A stretch of DNA of 64,000 nt from Sporichthya brevicatena (GTDB lineage: Bacteria > Actinomycetota > Actinomycetes > Sporichthyales > Sporichthyaceae): assembly GCF_039525035.1 (NCBI RefSeq), contig NZ_BAAAHE010000047.1:1-64000 (forward strand), given 5' to 3'. Below are positions 48,982 through 57,785 of this stretch, piece after piece. Position numbers and translations under genes: made by a program. Every line of letters starts with the position of its first letter. Position 1 is the stretch's first letter. The notes under the pieces were generated by a model. It was not told the DNA's origin. It did not search any database and was given only the letters and a program-made list of their open reading frames with translations.

Positions 48982-49920
48982 GTGGTCCGCACCGTGCTGC
49001 ACCGGCTCGGGCAGGCCGGCGTCACCCTGCTCGGCGGGGCGCTCGTCGTCTTCGTCCTGCTCCAGGTGACCCCGGGCGATCCGGCGCTGCGGATCCTGAC
49101 CGCCCGGGGACAGCAGGACGTGGCGCCCGAGGCAGTCGCAGCGATGCGCGCGGAACTCGGGCTCGACGACCCGTTCTTCGTCCGGCTCCGGGACTTCCTG
49201 CACGGCCTGCTGACCGGCGACCTCGGCACGTCCTGGCAGACGGGTCGGCCGGTGACCGACGAGTTCGCCGGCCGCATGGAGGCGACGGCGATTCTCACCG
49301 TCAGTGCGCTCGCTCTCGCCGTCCTCGGGAGTATCGCCCTCGGCCTGCTGGCCGCGGCCTGGCCAGGCCGACTCCCGGATCTCGCGTCCCGTTCGGTGAC
49401 CCTGGTGTGCCTGGTGGTCCCGAGCTTCGTGTTCGGCATCCTGCTGCTCGACGTGCTGGTCGTCGAGCTCGGCTTCGGTCGCGTGATCGCCGACGGGACC
49501 TGGGGCACGGTGGGACTGCCGGCGCTGACGCTCGCCCTCGGGTCGATCGCGGCGTGGTCACGCATCCTGCGGGCGGGTCTGCTCGAAGCCGGGTCGGCGC
49601 CGTACCTGCGGGTGGCGCAGGCGCGCGGCGCCGGCCCGGCGCGCCGGCTGTTCGTGCACCAGCTCCCCAACGCCCTGCCGGCCTACCTCACCTTGATCGG
49701 GATGGAGAGCGCCTTCCTGCTGGCCGGCGCCCCGGTGGTGGAGAGCGTCTTCACCTGGCCCGGCATCGGGCGCTACACGGTGCAGGCCGTCGAGGCGCGG
49801 GACATGCCGGTGGTCACCGGGTTCGCCCTGCTGGCGATCGGGTTGTTCGTCCTCACCAGCCTGCTCGTCGACCTGGTCAACGCCTGGCTCGATCCCCGGC
49901 TGCGGCAGGAGGCGACGTGA
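48982..49920 (+). CDS. Dpp/NikB-type ABC transporter permease
   Basis: This 312-residue permease has a first helix near residues 11-30 (AGVTLLGGALVVFVLL), LQVTPGDPALRIL, ELGLDDPFFVRLRDFLHGLLTGDLGTSW and five further helices. The EAA-loop is GAGPARRLFVHQLPNALPAYLTLIGMESAFLLAGAPVVESVFTWPGIG. It belongs to the BPD_transp_1/DppB-NikB group. The GTG start is 13 nt after the receptor gene and its stop overlaps the next permease (GTGA). It forms half of the transmembrane channel. Confidence 0.93.
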   Translation: MVRTVLHRLGQAGVTLLGGALVVFVLLQVTPGDPALRILTARGQQDVAPEAVAAMRAELGLDDPFFVRLRDFLHGLLTGDLGTSWQTGRPVTDEFAGRMEATAILTVSALALAVLGSIALGLLAAAWPGRLPDLASRSVTLVCLVVPSFVFGILLLDVLVVELGFGRVIADGTWGTVGLPALTLALGSIAAWSRILRAGLLEAGSAPYLRVAQARGAGPARRLFVHQLPNALPAYLTLIGMESAFLLAGAPVVESVFTWPGIGRYTVQAVEARDMPVVTGFALLAIGLFVLTSLLVDLVNAWLDPRLRQEAT

Positions 49921-50732
49921 GCGCGCTGTTCGGGCACCGCGGTGCCCGGGTCGGCCTCGTGCTCGCCGGACTGCTGGCGTTGCTCGCCCTGCTCGGCCCG
50001 TTCCTCACGAGCGACCCCGACGCCCCGGACTACCGCAACCAACTCGCCGGCCCCAGCTGGGAGCACTGGCTCGGCACCGACCGGGCGGGACGTGACCTGC
50101 TCGCCCGCACCGTCGCCGGGGCGCAGACCTCCCTCGGGGCCGCGTTGCTGGTCACGGTCATCGCCACCGCGATCGGTCTGGTCGTCGGGATCCTGGCCGC
50201 CACCGGGGGGCGCGCCGTGGACGCGGTGCTCACCCGCGTCACCGACGTGCTGCTCGGCCTCCCCGGTACCGTCCTGACCCTCGCGATCGTCGGCGTTCTC
50301 GGGCCGGGCTTCCTCAACTTGGTGCTGGCCATGTCGGTCACCGGTTGGGCCGGCCTGGCGAAGCTCGCCCGGGCCTACGCCGGGGGTGCCCGCGCACGCC
50401 CGGACGTCCTCGCCGCCCGGATGGCGGGGGCGACGCCGACGCGGATCGCGCTCGGTCACGTCCTGCCCGGCACCGCAGCGCTGGTCGCCGTCGCGGCCAC
50501 CCTGCGGATCGGGCACACCGTCATGGAACTCGCGGCCCTGTCCTTCCTCGGGCTCGGCGCCCAGCCCCCGACCGCGGAGTGGGGCAACATGCTCGCGGAG
50601 AGCCGCGAGACCCTGGCCGCCGCCCAGTGGCAGGTCCTCGGGCCTGGCGTGGGCCTCGTGCTGACCGTCCTCGCCGCGACCCTGATCGCGGACGCCCTCC
50701 GCGACGCCGTCGACCCCGGGAACCGGACATGA
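49917..50732 (+). CDS. Dpp/NikC-type ABC transporter permease
   Basis: This 271-residue permease of the DppC/NikC type has an N-terminal helix. The conserved HWLGTDRAGRDLLARTVAGAQTSLGAALL segment follows, and a C-terminal ELAALSFLGLGAQPPTAEWGNMLAESRE gives the family's LSFLGLG..PP..EWG signature. It overlaps the first permease by 4 nt and the ATPase gene by 4 nt. It forms the second half of the channel. Confidence 0.93.
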   Translation: MSALFGHRGARVGLVLAGLLALLALLGPFLTSDPDAPDYRNQLAGPSWEHWLGTDRAGRDLLARTVAGAQTSLGAALLVTVIATAIGLVVGILAATGGRAVDAVLTRVTDVLLGLPGTVLTLAIVGVLGPGFLNLVLAMSVTGWAGLAKLARAYAGGARARPDVLAARMAGATPTRIALGHVLPGTAALVAVAATLRIGHTVMELAALSFLGLGAQPPTAEWGNMLAESRETLAAAQWQVLGPGVGLVLTVLAATLIADALRDAVDPGNRT

Positions 50733-52270
50733 CGTCCCCGGCGCTGCAGGTCGAGACACTGACGGTCCGTCATTCCAACGGCCATCTCGCGCTGGACGGC
50801 GTCGAACTCACCGTCCCGGCCGGGGCCCGAATCGGCGTTGTGGGCGCCTCCGGCTGCGGCAAGACGACGTTGCTTCGGGCCGTCCTCGGTCTGCTGCCCC
50901 CGGCCGCGGAGGTCACCGGCCGCATCCTGGTCGGTGGCCGGGACGTCCTCGCTCTCTCCACACGGGAACGACGCGCCCTGCTCGGACCGGTGATCGGCTA
51001 CGTCGCCCAGGACCCGTTCGCCGCGTGCGACCCGCTGCGCTCGGTGCGCCACCACGTCGGCGAGGCGTGGACCGCTCACGGGCGGCGTCCACCGCCCGGG
51101 GCGATCGTCGACGCGCTGGCGCGGGTCGGGATCCCCGCGCCCCAGGTCCGCGCCGGTCAGCGCCCGTACCAGTGGTCGGGCGGGATGCTCCAGCGGGCCA
51201 CCACGGTCGCCGCCACGGCGCACGGGCCACTGCTCACCCTCGCCGACGAACCGACCAGCGCGCTCGACGCCGACCTCGCCGACGACGCGCTCGAATTGCT
51301 GGTGCGAACCTCGTCGGCTCTGCTCCTGGTGAGCCACGACCTCGCCCTGGTGGCACGGCACACCGACCACATCGTCGTCCTGAGTGACGGTCAGATCGTG
51401 GAGGAGAACCTCTCCCACACGCTGCTGTGCTCGCCGGTCCACAACGTCACGCGGGCGCTCGTCCGCGCCGCGCGCCCACGGCCGCTGTCACCACTGCCCG
51501 CACGGCCCGACGCCCCGGCGGTGGCGCGCGTCCACCAGGCGCGACGGAGCTACCGCGTCGGGCCCGCGACGACGACCGCCGTCGACGGCGTCTGTCTGCG
51601 GGTCCGGGCGGGCGAGGTGGTGGGCATCGTCGGAGCTTCCGGGTCCGGCAAGTCGACCCTGCTGCGCATCGTCGCCGGGATGGAGCGACCCGACGCGGGA
51701 ACGGTGCTCCTCGGGGACACCCCCGTCTGGGGCCGATCGCGCGCACCGCAGACGCCCCGGCCCGGCTACGTCATGCCGGTCTTCCAGAACCCGGTCAGCA
51801 GTCTCGATGCGCGCTGGTCGATCTGGCGCAGCGTCACGGAACCGCTCGTGCTGCGCGGCGCCCGGCTCTCCCGCACCCAGCGACGGGACCGAGCCCGGGC
51901 GGAGCTCGCCGCCGTGGGGCTCGACGGGCTGGACGTCGACCGCCTCCCGGGTTCGCTGTCGGTCGGCCAGTGCCAGCGGGTCGCCGTCGTCCGCGCGCTG
52001 ATCGCGGAGCCCGCCCTCGTGGTCGCCGACGAACCGACCGCGAGCCTGGACGTCGAGGCCGCCGCGACGGTCGCCGCGTACCTGCGTTCTGCGGCCGACC
52101 GTGGCGTGGGCGTGCTCGTCGTCAGCCATGACGAACCGCGGCTGCGCTCCTACGCCGACCGGGTTCTGCGGATGCGGGAGGGGAAACTCTGCGGGGCGCC
52201 GGCGCCGGTCGATCCCACGCTCTCCGGCGCTACCGGCTCCCCCCGCGATCCTCGGACACCTCCACGATGA
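50729..52270 (+). CDS. fused double ATPase of the Dpp/Nik-type importer
   Basis: This 513-residue protein has two ABC domains (DppD-DppF or NikD-NikE fused). Domain 1 has Walker A VGASGCGKTT, signature WSGGMLQR and Walker B LTLADEPTSALD. Domain 2, from about residue 265, has Walker A VGASGSGKST, signature LSVGQCQR (Val for Gly and Cys for Gln) and Walker B LVVADEPTASLD. The ATG overlaps the permease stop. It drives import by the riboswitch-controlled system. The last 40 nt overlap the convergent small gene. Confidence 0.93.
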   Translation: MTSPALQVETLTVRHSNGHLALDGVELTVPAGARIGVVGASGCGKTTLLRAVLGLLPPAAEVTGRILVGGRDVLALSTRERRALLGPVIGYVAQDPFAACDPLRSVRHHVGEAWTAHGRRPPPGAIVDALARVGIPAPQVRAGQRPYQWSGGMLQRATTVAATAHGPLLTLADEPTSALDADLADDALELLVRTSSALLLVSHDLALVARHTDHIVVLSDGQIVEENLSHTLLCSPVHNVTRALVRAARPRPLSPLPARPDAPAVARVHQARRSYRVGPATTTAVDGVCLRVRAGEVVGIVGASGSGKSTLLRIVAGMERPDAGTVLLGDTPVWGRSRAPQTPRPGYVMPVFQNPVSSLDARWSIWRSVTEPLVLRGARLSRTQRRDRARAELAAVGLDGLDVDRLPGSLSVGQCQRVAVVRALIAEPALVVADEPTASLDVEAAATVAAYLRSAADRGVGVLVVSHDEPRLRSYADRVLRMREGKLCGAPAPVDPTLSGATGSPRDPRTPPR

Positions 52271-52487
52271 GGGCGAGTTCGCGCACCAGTTCGTCCATGG
52301 TCTGACCGGTCTGCGTGCGGACCAGCCCGAGCGCCAGCTCCGCCAGCATCCAGAAGGCCCGCGCCCGCGCTGCGTCGGAGTCGAACGCCCCGAGCAGCTG
52401 CTCGGCGCCGCCGAGATCGCCGCGCGAACGCGCGGCGATCACCCCGGCGGCGAGTTGAACGTCCTCAGCGAGGGTCGGTGACGGCAC
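52230..52487 (-). CDS. small helical protein, unknown function
   Basis: This 85-residue, all-helical, mildly acidic protein (LAEDVQLAAGVIAARSRGDLGGAEQLLGAFDSDAARARAFWMLAELALGLV) has no membrane segment. The pattern GDL.GAEQLL..F....AR.RAFWML.ELALGLV is coherent and non-repetitive, which supports a real gene. It begins at GTG 52487, overlapping the end of superoxide dismutase by about 1 nt on the same strand, so the two are probably co-transcribed. Its 3' end overlaps the convergent ATPase gene by 41 nt. Confidence 0.65.
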   Translation of the reverse strand: MPSPTLAEDVQLAAGVIAARSRGDLGGAEQLLGAFDSDAARARAFWMLAELALGLVRTQTGQTMDELVRELALIVEVSEDRGGSR

Positions 52488-52488
52488 G

Positions 52489-53097
52489 TCAGCCCTTCCG
52501 CGCAGCGGAGAATCGCTCGGCGACGTTGGCCCAGTTGACGATGTCCCAGAGCTTGGTGACGTAGTCGGGGCGAACGTTCTTGTACTGCAGGTAGTACGCG
52601 TGCTCCCACGCGTCGAACACGAGCAGCGGCGTGGAACCGATGCCGACGTTGCCGTGGTGGTCGTAAACCTGCTGCACGACGAGGCGCTGGCCCACGGGCT
52701 CCCAACCGAGTACGCCCCACCCGGATCCCTGGACGCTGACGGTGGCGGTCTGCAGCTGCTTCGCAAACGCGGCGAACGAACCGAACTCGTCGTCGATCGC
52801 CGCCGCCAGCTCACCGTCGGGCTCGCCCCCACCGCCGGGCGTCAGATTGGTCCAGAAGATCTCGTGCAGGATGTGGCCGGACAGATTGAAGGCGAGTGTC
52901 TTCTCCAGTCCGACCAGGGCGGCCGGCGGAATGATCTCCTTCTCGCGCAGCTCGGCAATCGCATCGATCGTGTCGTTCGCGCCCTTGACGTAGGTCGCGT
53001 GGTGCTTGGAATGGTGCAGCTCCAGGATCTCGCCCGTGATCGCCGGCTCCAGGGCGCCGTAGTCGTAAGCGAGGTCGGGAAGGGTGTACGCAGCCAT
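52489..53097 (-). CDS. sod: superoxide dismutase (Fe/Mn type)
   Basis: This 202-residue enzyme converts superoxide to oxygen and hydrogen peroxide in the cytosol. Metal ligands appear as the first His in [13 protein letters not shown], the second in [13 protein letters not shown], and the Asp and His in [26 protein letters not shown] is conserved. No signal peptide is present. The metal (Fe, Mn or cambialistic) cannot be assigned with confidence. The ATG at 53097 has a GGAGG site upstream. The small helical gene follows it directly. Confidence 0.96.
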   Translation of the reverse strand: MAAYTLPDLAYDYGALEPAITGEILELHHSKHHATYVKGANDTIDAIAELREKEIIPPAALVGLEKTLAFNLSGHILHEIFWTNLTPGGGGEPDGELAAAIDDEFGSFAAFAKQLQTATVSVQGSGWGVLGWEPVGQRLVVQQVYDHHGNVGIGSTPLLVFDAWEHAYYLQYKNVRPDYVTKLWDIVNWANVAERFSAARKG

Positions 53098-53151
53098 GAG
53101 CCCTCCTTATTGCGAATAGCTTGCAACAAGGACCCTAGTGCAGGACTTCGG

Positions 53152-55167
53152 TCAGCCCCGGCCGCCCCGGTTGAGGCGTTCGAGCATCTCGTTGTAGGCC
53201 TCGAGCTCGGCCCCGCCGTCGCGCGCGGCCTGCCGGTCGTAGCGGCGGGCGGCGTTCTGGTCGTCGCGCAGCCAGGACCGCGCCATCGACAACATCAGGA
53301 ACGCGATCGGGATGTCGCCGAGCGCCCAGGCGATCCCGCCGCCGTTCTGCTGGTCGTCGAGCAACCCGGCGCCCCACTCCCGCGGGAACTGGCTGAACCA
53401 CGAGGCGGCGAGCACCTCAGACCCGCTCATCATCGCGAGGCCGAAGAAGGCGTGGAACGCGAACGTCACCAGCAGCAGGAGGAGCCGGAAGATGTGCGGC
53501 GGACGCGCCGGGCCGGGGTCGGTGCCGCAGATCAGCCAGCAGAACACGTAGCCGACGATCAGGAAGTGCACCGTCATCAGCATGTGGCCGAGGTGCGTGC
53601 GCATCGCCAGCTCGAACAGCGGCGAGTAGTAGAAGACGACGAGGCTGCCGGCGAAGTTCACGGCCGCCACCAGCGGTGACGCGAGCACCCCGAGTACCCG
53701 GTTGTGGGTGAGCGCGAGCACCCACTCGCGTGGCCCGCGGCTGCCGTCCGACCGTGGGGTGAGCGTCCGCAGCGCCAACGTCACCGGCGCCGCGTGGACG
53801 AGCAGCAGCGGGACGACCATGCCGATCGTCATGTGCTGCAGCATGTGGAGGCTGAACAGGAACCGGCCGTAGACGCCGGGCGGCCCGCTCGTCGCGTAGA
53901 CCAACAGCCCCCAGCCGGCGACCCAGACGACCGCGCGCCAGATCGGCCACGCGTCACCGCGGCGCCGGAGCCGGACGATCGCGCGGACGTACCACCCGCT
54001 CGCGACGACGGCGAGCACCGCCCAGAGCACGTCGAGCCGCCACGTCGTCAGCCACGCCGACCCCTCGGGCGGACCCGGCAGCGCGAAGCCGAGGACCGCC
54101 TCCGCGACCGTCGGCGCCACGCCCTCGGTCGCCGAGGGCTGCGTCGGCGAGGTGCGCGACAGCGCGACCGCGACGCCGAACGTCGTCGCCATCAGCGTCA
54201 GTTCCGTGAGCGCGAGGCGGACGAAGACGCCCGGCAGCTGCCCCGACTCCGCCCGAGAGATCAGGACGCCGCGCAGCGTGCGCCCCAGCAGCCCGATGAT
54301 GACGACGAGACCGACCTTCAGGACGATCAGCGAGGCGTAGGTCGCGCCGATGTCCCCGTCGAGGCGCACGAGCAGCGCCCCGAGGCCGGAGAGCACGATC
54401 AGCGCGTAGCACCAGGTCGCCAGCACCGAGTAGCGCGCGAGGATCGCCGCGAGGTTGGTCCCGAGCGCGCGCCGCACCACGACGAGCGCGGCGAGGCCAC
54501 CGACCCAGATTCCCCCGCCGAGGAGGTGGAGGAACTGCAGATCCACGGCCGGGCCGTGCAGTTCGGCGCCGGCCGAGTGGCCGAGCAGAGCGGTCGGGAC
54601 GGTGGCCGCGATCGCGAGCACCGCCAGCACTCCCGCGGCCCACGTTCGCTGCGCCGCCAAGGCGCCGATCGCGACCAGCGCGGCGATGACGATGCCGCCG
54701 GCGTGGGCGCGGCCGAGGTCGAAGGACTGGACGAACTCGATCGTCGCGCCACCCGCCCCGGGGTCCCAGGGCGAGAGGCCGGACAGGTCGGCGTAGGTGA
54801 GCACGAGGACGACGAGGCCGACCACCGCCCAGGCCGCGGCGGCGAGACCGCCGAGCAACACTGCGCGAGCGCGCGCCCCTTCGAGCCGGTCGGGGTCACC
54901 ACCCGGCCGCGGGGGCAGCACGACGGCGGCGAGCGCCAGTGCGCCGATCGTCAGCGCGGCGGCGACGTCGCGGAACGCGAGTGCGATCGGCAATCCCCAC
55001 CGCACGGTCGCGCCGGGGTCTGAGAGATCGCCGGCCGGCGTCTCGATGCCGCCGGTACTGCCGAGCGCGATCACCGCGACCGCGGGCGCACAGAGCACCA
55101 GGGCCGCGCCGTAGGCAGCGCGCCGACGCGACGGTGCCGGACGAGTCGTGGTGGCCGAAGACGTCAT
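53152..55167 (-). CDS. CopD-CtaG fusion membrane protein
   Basis: The protein has 671 residues. The N-terminal half (residues 1-335) has CopD-like helices with FRDVAAALTIGALAL, a His-containing LQFLHLLGGGIWVGGLAALVVVRR and TYASLIVLKVGLVVIIGLLG. The C-terminal half (about 380-640) is a CtaG/caa3-assembly-type domain with RFLFSLHMLQHMTIGMVVPLLLVHAAPVTLALR and GHMLMTVHFLIVGYVFCWLICGTDP. It is fused in the manner of actinobacterial copper-handling proteins. Its ATG overlaps the CopC stop. Together they probably move copper across the membrane towards cuproproteins such as cytochrome oxidase. Confidence 0.92.
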   Translation of the reverse strand: MTSSATTTRPAPSRRRAAYGAALVLCAPAVAVIALGSTGGIETPAGDLSDPGATVRWGLPIALAFRDVAAALTIGALALAAVVLPPRPGGDPDRLEGARARAVLLGGLAAAAWAVVGLVVLVLTYADLSGLSPWDPGAGGATIEFVQSFDLGRAHAGGIVIAALVAIGALAAQRTWAAGVLAVLAIAATVPTALLGHSAGAELHGPAVDLQFLHLLGGGIWVGGLAALVVVRRALGTNLAAILARYSVLATWCYALIVLSGLGALLVRLDGDIGATYASLIVLKVGLVVIIGLLGRTLRGVLISRAESGQLPGVFVRLALTELTLMATTFGVAVALSRTSPTQPSATEGVAPTVAEAVLGFALPGPPEGSAWLTTWRLDVLWAVLAVVASGWYVRAIVRLRRRGDAWPIWRAVVWVAGWGLLVYATSGPPGVYGRFLFSLHMLQHMTIGMVVPLLLVHAAPVTLALRTLTPRSDGSRGPREWVLALTHNRVLGVLASPLVAAVNFAGSLVVFYYSPLFELAMRTHLGHMLMTVHFLIVGYVFCWLICGTDPGPARPPHIFRLLLLLVTFAFHAFFGLAMMSGSEVLAASWFSQFPREWGAGLLDDQQNGGGIAWALGDIPIAFLMLSMARSWLRDDQNAARRYDRQAARDGGAELEAYNEMLERLNRGGRG

Positions 55168-55721
55168 GCCGCGAGCACCCGTCGCCGGATCACGGCGACC
55201 GCGACGCCGAGCACGAGCAGGATGCCGCCGGTCACCGCGGCCGCCTTCGCAACGCCCGAGTTGCCGCCGGATCCCGCGCACGCCGCGGAGACCTCGCCCG
55301 TCGCGGCCGGCGCGGCCGGGTCGGTCGCGAAGCGGAGCGTGCCGTTGATCGGGTGCCCGTCGGACGCGACGACGCGGTACGCGACCTCCCACTCCCGCGG
55401 CGTCGTGTCGGCGGGGACGGCCGAGGTGTCGACCCGCACGACGGGACCCGCCACGACCGGCCGGGTCCCGGGCACGGCCGTCCCGTCCACCCGCACCGTC
55501 ATCTCGACGAACTCCGACCTCACCGGCTCAGAGAACGTCAGCCGGACGTCCTTCGGCGCGGCGGCGAGGGTCGCGTCGTACCCGGGCGAGCAGCCGACGA
55601 GGCCGGTGTGCGCCGCGGCCCCGGTCGCGAGGGTGAACTGACCCAACGTCAGGAGCAACAGGGTCACGAGCAGCCGGGCCCGCACGGCGGCCCCGACTCT
55701 TGTGAACCCGTTCACAATCAT
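55164..55721 (-). CDS. copC: CopC-domain copper-binding exported protein
   Basis: The protein has 185 residues. The signal peptide ends GAAAHT, leaving the mature N-terminal His that CopC proteins use for copper. The CopC fold follows (SPGYDATLAAAPKDVRLTFSEPV, EWEVAYRVVASDGHPINGTLRF, with the family's DGHP motif). A C-terminal membrane anchor ends in a basic tail. The ATG at 55721 is annotated, but a GTG 12 codons downstream would give a shorter signal peptide and leave a CRP-type palindrome upstream of the start. It is the first gene of the copC-copD/ctaG pair. Confidence 0.92.
   Translation of the reverse strand: MIVNGFTRVGAAVRARLLVTLLLLTLGQFTLATGAAAHTGLVGCSPGYDATLAAAPKDVRLTFSEPVRSEFVEMTVRVDGTAVPGTRPVVAGPVVRVDTSAVPADTTPREWEVAYRVVASDGHPINGTLRFATDPAAPAATGEVSAACAGSGGNSGVAKAAAVTGGILLVLGVAVAVIRRRVLAA
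55701..55716. promoter_or_regulatory. CRP/FNR-family binding site at the start of copC
   Basis: TGTGA-ACCCGT-TCACA is a perfect CRP-type site, inside an 18-bp palindrome TTGTGAACCCGTTCACAA at 55700-55717. It lies immediately inside the annotated start of copC. If translation begins downstream, it would be a normal operator. Confidence 0.5.
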
Positions 55722-55788
55722 GCCTCTATTGTCGCTCGGGCCGGGCCGGGGCCGACGTCCGGGGTGGAGCCGTGCGATCGCACGGAAC

Positions 55789-56856
55789 TCAGCGTGCCCA
55801 GGTGTCGAGGAATCCGTAAGGCTTGGAGGTCGTCCCGCTGGTCCGGAACGGCCGGCCGTCGGAGTCGATGCGCAGGATCCCGGACCGTCCGCCCGACGCC
55901 CACGGCAGCTCCAGGTGCCAGTCGCAGTCGCACCCGGTGGTCGTCGCGACGACCCGCAGCACGACCGGGTCCGTCCGCGACACGCGCAGCGGGAACGTCA
56001 CAGCGGGCAGGCGCTCCTCCCCGTTCCCGCCGGAGCGGGGGCGCGCCACCGGGCGGGGCTGGTCGAGGTCGACGGCGAAGGACGCCGGCGTCAGCGCCCC
56101 GCCGCAGCCGAGCGACATCGCGTAGACGTTCCACCGCAGCGGATCCCGCCGCTCGTCCACCCGCACCGTGAGCCCCTGCAGGACGACCGGCACGTCCCCC
56201 GGCCCGGCCAAGGTCACCTCGACGATCGTCCGGCCGGCGTCGACCGCCCCCAACGGCTGCGCCCAGGCGGCGGCATCCGCCTCGACCGGCGGCTCCGGCA
56301 CCTGGGCGGGCGGCCGATCGATCAGGTAGCTGTGGTCGCACCCCGCCTCCCAGACGTCGCTGCGGACGGTCGCCGACAAGACGCCCTCCGCCGACGACGA
56401 GACCGGGGAGCTCTCGACCGATCCGGGATCGTCGTCCCCCCCGAGCGCCACCGCGAGAGCCACCCCCGCGCCGGCGACGAGGACCGCCGCCGCCAGCGCC
56501 ACCGCGATCAGCCGGCGGGGCGACCGACCCGCCGGGGGCTCCGGCGCCGCCGGCGGCGCGGCCGGGGGTTCGACCGGCGCCTCCGGTTCGGGCGCCGGCT
56601 CGGCCCCCCGGGTCCGGGCGGCGTCGGCGATCAGCCAGGCGCGATGGAGGGCGAGCATCTCCTCGCGGGAGGCCCCGCAGACCCGGCCGAAGCGGTCGAT
56701 CACCGCGAACTCGGCGGGGACGGCCTCGCCGGAGCAGTACCGGTGCAGGGTCGAGGTCCCGACGTGGACTCGCTGCGCGAGCGCGCCGAAACTCAGCCCC
56801 GATCGGTCCTTGAGCTCCCGCAGCCGGCCCGCAAGGTCCTGCGCCGCCTCGGTCAC
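55789..56856 (-). CDS. XRE-type HTH membrane protein
   Basis: The protein has 355 residues. An N-terminal helix-turn-helix lies at residues 10-60 (LRELKDRSGLSFGALAQRVHVGTSTLHRYCSGEAVPAEFAVIDRFGRVCG), of the kind found in actinobacterial membrane-bound HTH proteins. A Pro/Ala/Glu-rich linker and one membrane helix near residues 115-138 follow. The extracytoplasmic domain contains several Cys (AGCDHSYL, SLGCGGAL, TGCDCDWHLELPW). The GTG at 56856 has a GAGGAAGG site. It may couple an outside signal to transcription, or the HTH may bind protein. The function is unknown. Confidence 0.82.
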   Translation of the reverse strand: MTEAAQDLAGRLRELKDRSGLSFGALAQRVHVGTSTLHRYCSGEAVPAEFAVIDRFGRVCGASREEMLALHRAWLIADAARTRGAEPAPEPEAPVEPPAAPPAAPEPPAGRSPRRLIAVALAAAVLVAGAGVALAVALGGDDDPGSVESSPVSSSAEGVLSATVRSDVWEAGCDHSYLIDRPPAQVPEPPVEADAAAWAQPLGAVDAGRTIVEVTLAGPGDVPVVLQGLTVRVDERRDPLRWNVYAMSLGCGGALTPASFAVDLDQPRPVARPRSGGNGEERLPAVTFPLRVSRTDPVVLRVVATTTGCDCDWHLELPWASGGRSGILRIDSDGRPFRTSGTTSKPYGFLDTWAR

Positions 56857-57027
56857 AGCTGCCCTTCCTCGTCCCGCTCCGGCGTCCCACCCCGGGCACA
56901 TCCCTGCAGGTCAGCGGCCTGGAAGTGTCCCAGCGTCCCGTCCCGGACAGGATCCGTTGCGGGACGTCCGCGGCCTGCCGACGCTGATCTCACCGCACCA
57001 TTCGACACCACCTCTGGGGGGAATCCC

Positions 57028-57744
57028 GTGAACCAGCTCCGCCGCCGCGTCCTGCCGCTCGTGATCAGCGCCGCCGCTCTGACCCTGCTCGTCGGGTGCG
57101 GGGACGACGCCGTCGACCAGGCCGCCGACCTCCCGGCCGCCTCGGCCACCGCGACCGTCGACCCGACCCCGACCGCCGAGACCACCCCGACCGCCGAGAC
57201 CACCCCGACCGCCGAGACCACCCCGACCGCGAGCGTCCCCGGCTTTCTCACCGGCACCGACCTGCCGAAGCACCCGACCTCGGCCTGGTTCGCCGGCAAG
57301 GTCACCGCCGGCATGCCGGAGTTCGGCCCGTTCTGCGTCGAGGACGCCCTCAAGACGCAGAAGAAGGTCTGGCACCGCCAGTTCGGCACCGAGTTCGACA
57401 CGAACGCAACCCAGGTCGTGGTCCGCCTGGACTCCGAGGACGACGCGATCGCCTTTCTGGACGTCCTCGCCCACGGCGCCGCGCTGTGCGCCGAGGACTG
57501 GCTGGGCGGCTTCCCCGACGGCAAGTCCGACTCGAAGGACTACGGCGCCCCCAGCGCGAACACCCACGTCTACGGGGTCTGGACCTCGGTGCCGGAGTCC
57601 GAGGACGGCGCCCACCTGTACGGCATCGGCCGCGACGGCAACCTCGTGACCGTCGTGTCCTGGGGCCAGATGGGCAACCTCGACGACGCCCCGGTCGCCG
57701 CGTTCAAGCAGACGATCCTGACCGCGATCGCCAAGCTCGCCTGA
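57028..57744 (+). CDS. lipoprotein of unknown function with PTAETT repeats
   Basis: This 238-residue lipoprotein has lipobox LLVGC. A linker contains repeated PTAETT units. A globular domain of about 160 residues follows (FAGKVTAGMPEFGPFCVEDALKTQKKVWHRQFGTEFDTNATQVVVRL, then VSWGQMGNLDDAPVAAFKQTILTAIAKLA) with two Cys likely to form a disulfide. Similar sensor-like domains are found on actinobacterial lipoproteins, but I do not assign a name. The GTG at 57028 follows GGGGGG. It is convergent with a TetR gene across a perfect hairpin. Confidence 0.78.
   Translation: MNQLRRRVLPLVISAAALTLLVGCGDDAVDQAADLPAASATATVDPTPTAETTPTAETTPTAETTPTASVPGFLTGTDLPKHPTSAWFAGKVTAGMPEFGPFCVEDALKTQKKVWHRQFGTEFDTNATQVVVRLDSEDDAIAFLDVLAHGAALCAEDWLGGFPDGKSDSKDYGAPSANTHVYGVWTSVPESEDGAHLYGIGRDGNLVTVVSWGQMGNLDDAPVAAFKQTILTAIAKLA
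57167..57228 (+). repeat. 18-bp tandem repeat in the lipoprotein linker
   Basis: About three and a half copies of an 18-bp unit (ACCCCGACCGCCGAGACC) encode the repeated PTAETT segment. Copy number may vary between strains by slippage. Confidence 0.75.
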
Positions 57745-57779
57745 CCGTTCAACAAGGGGTGACACCCCTTGTTGAACGG
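57745..57779. terminator. perfect hairpin between convergent genes
   Basis: CCGTTCAACAAGGGGTG (57745-57761) is followed, after one base, by its exact reverse complement (57763-57779). The stem is very stable with a small loop. It lies 1 nt after the lipoprotein stop and just before the TetR stop on the other strand, so it serves both. Confidence 0.8.
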
Positions 57780-57785
57780 GAACCG

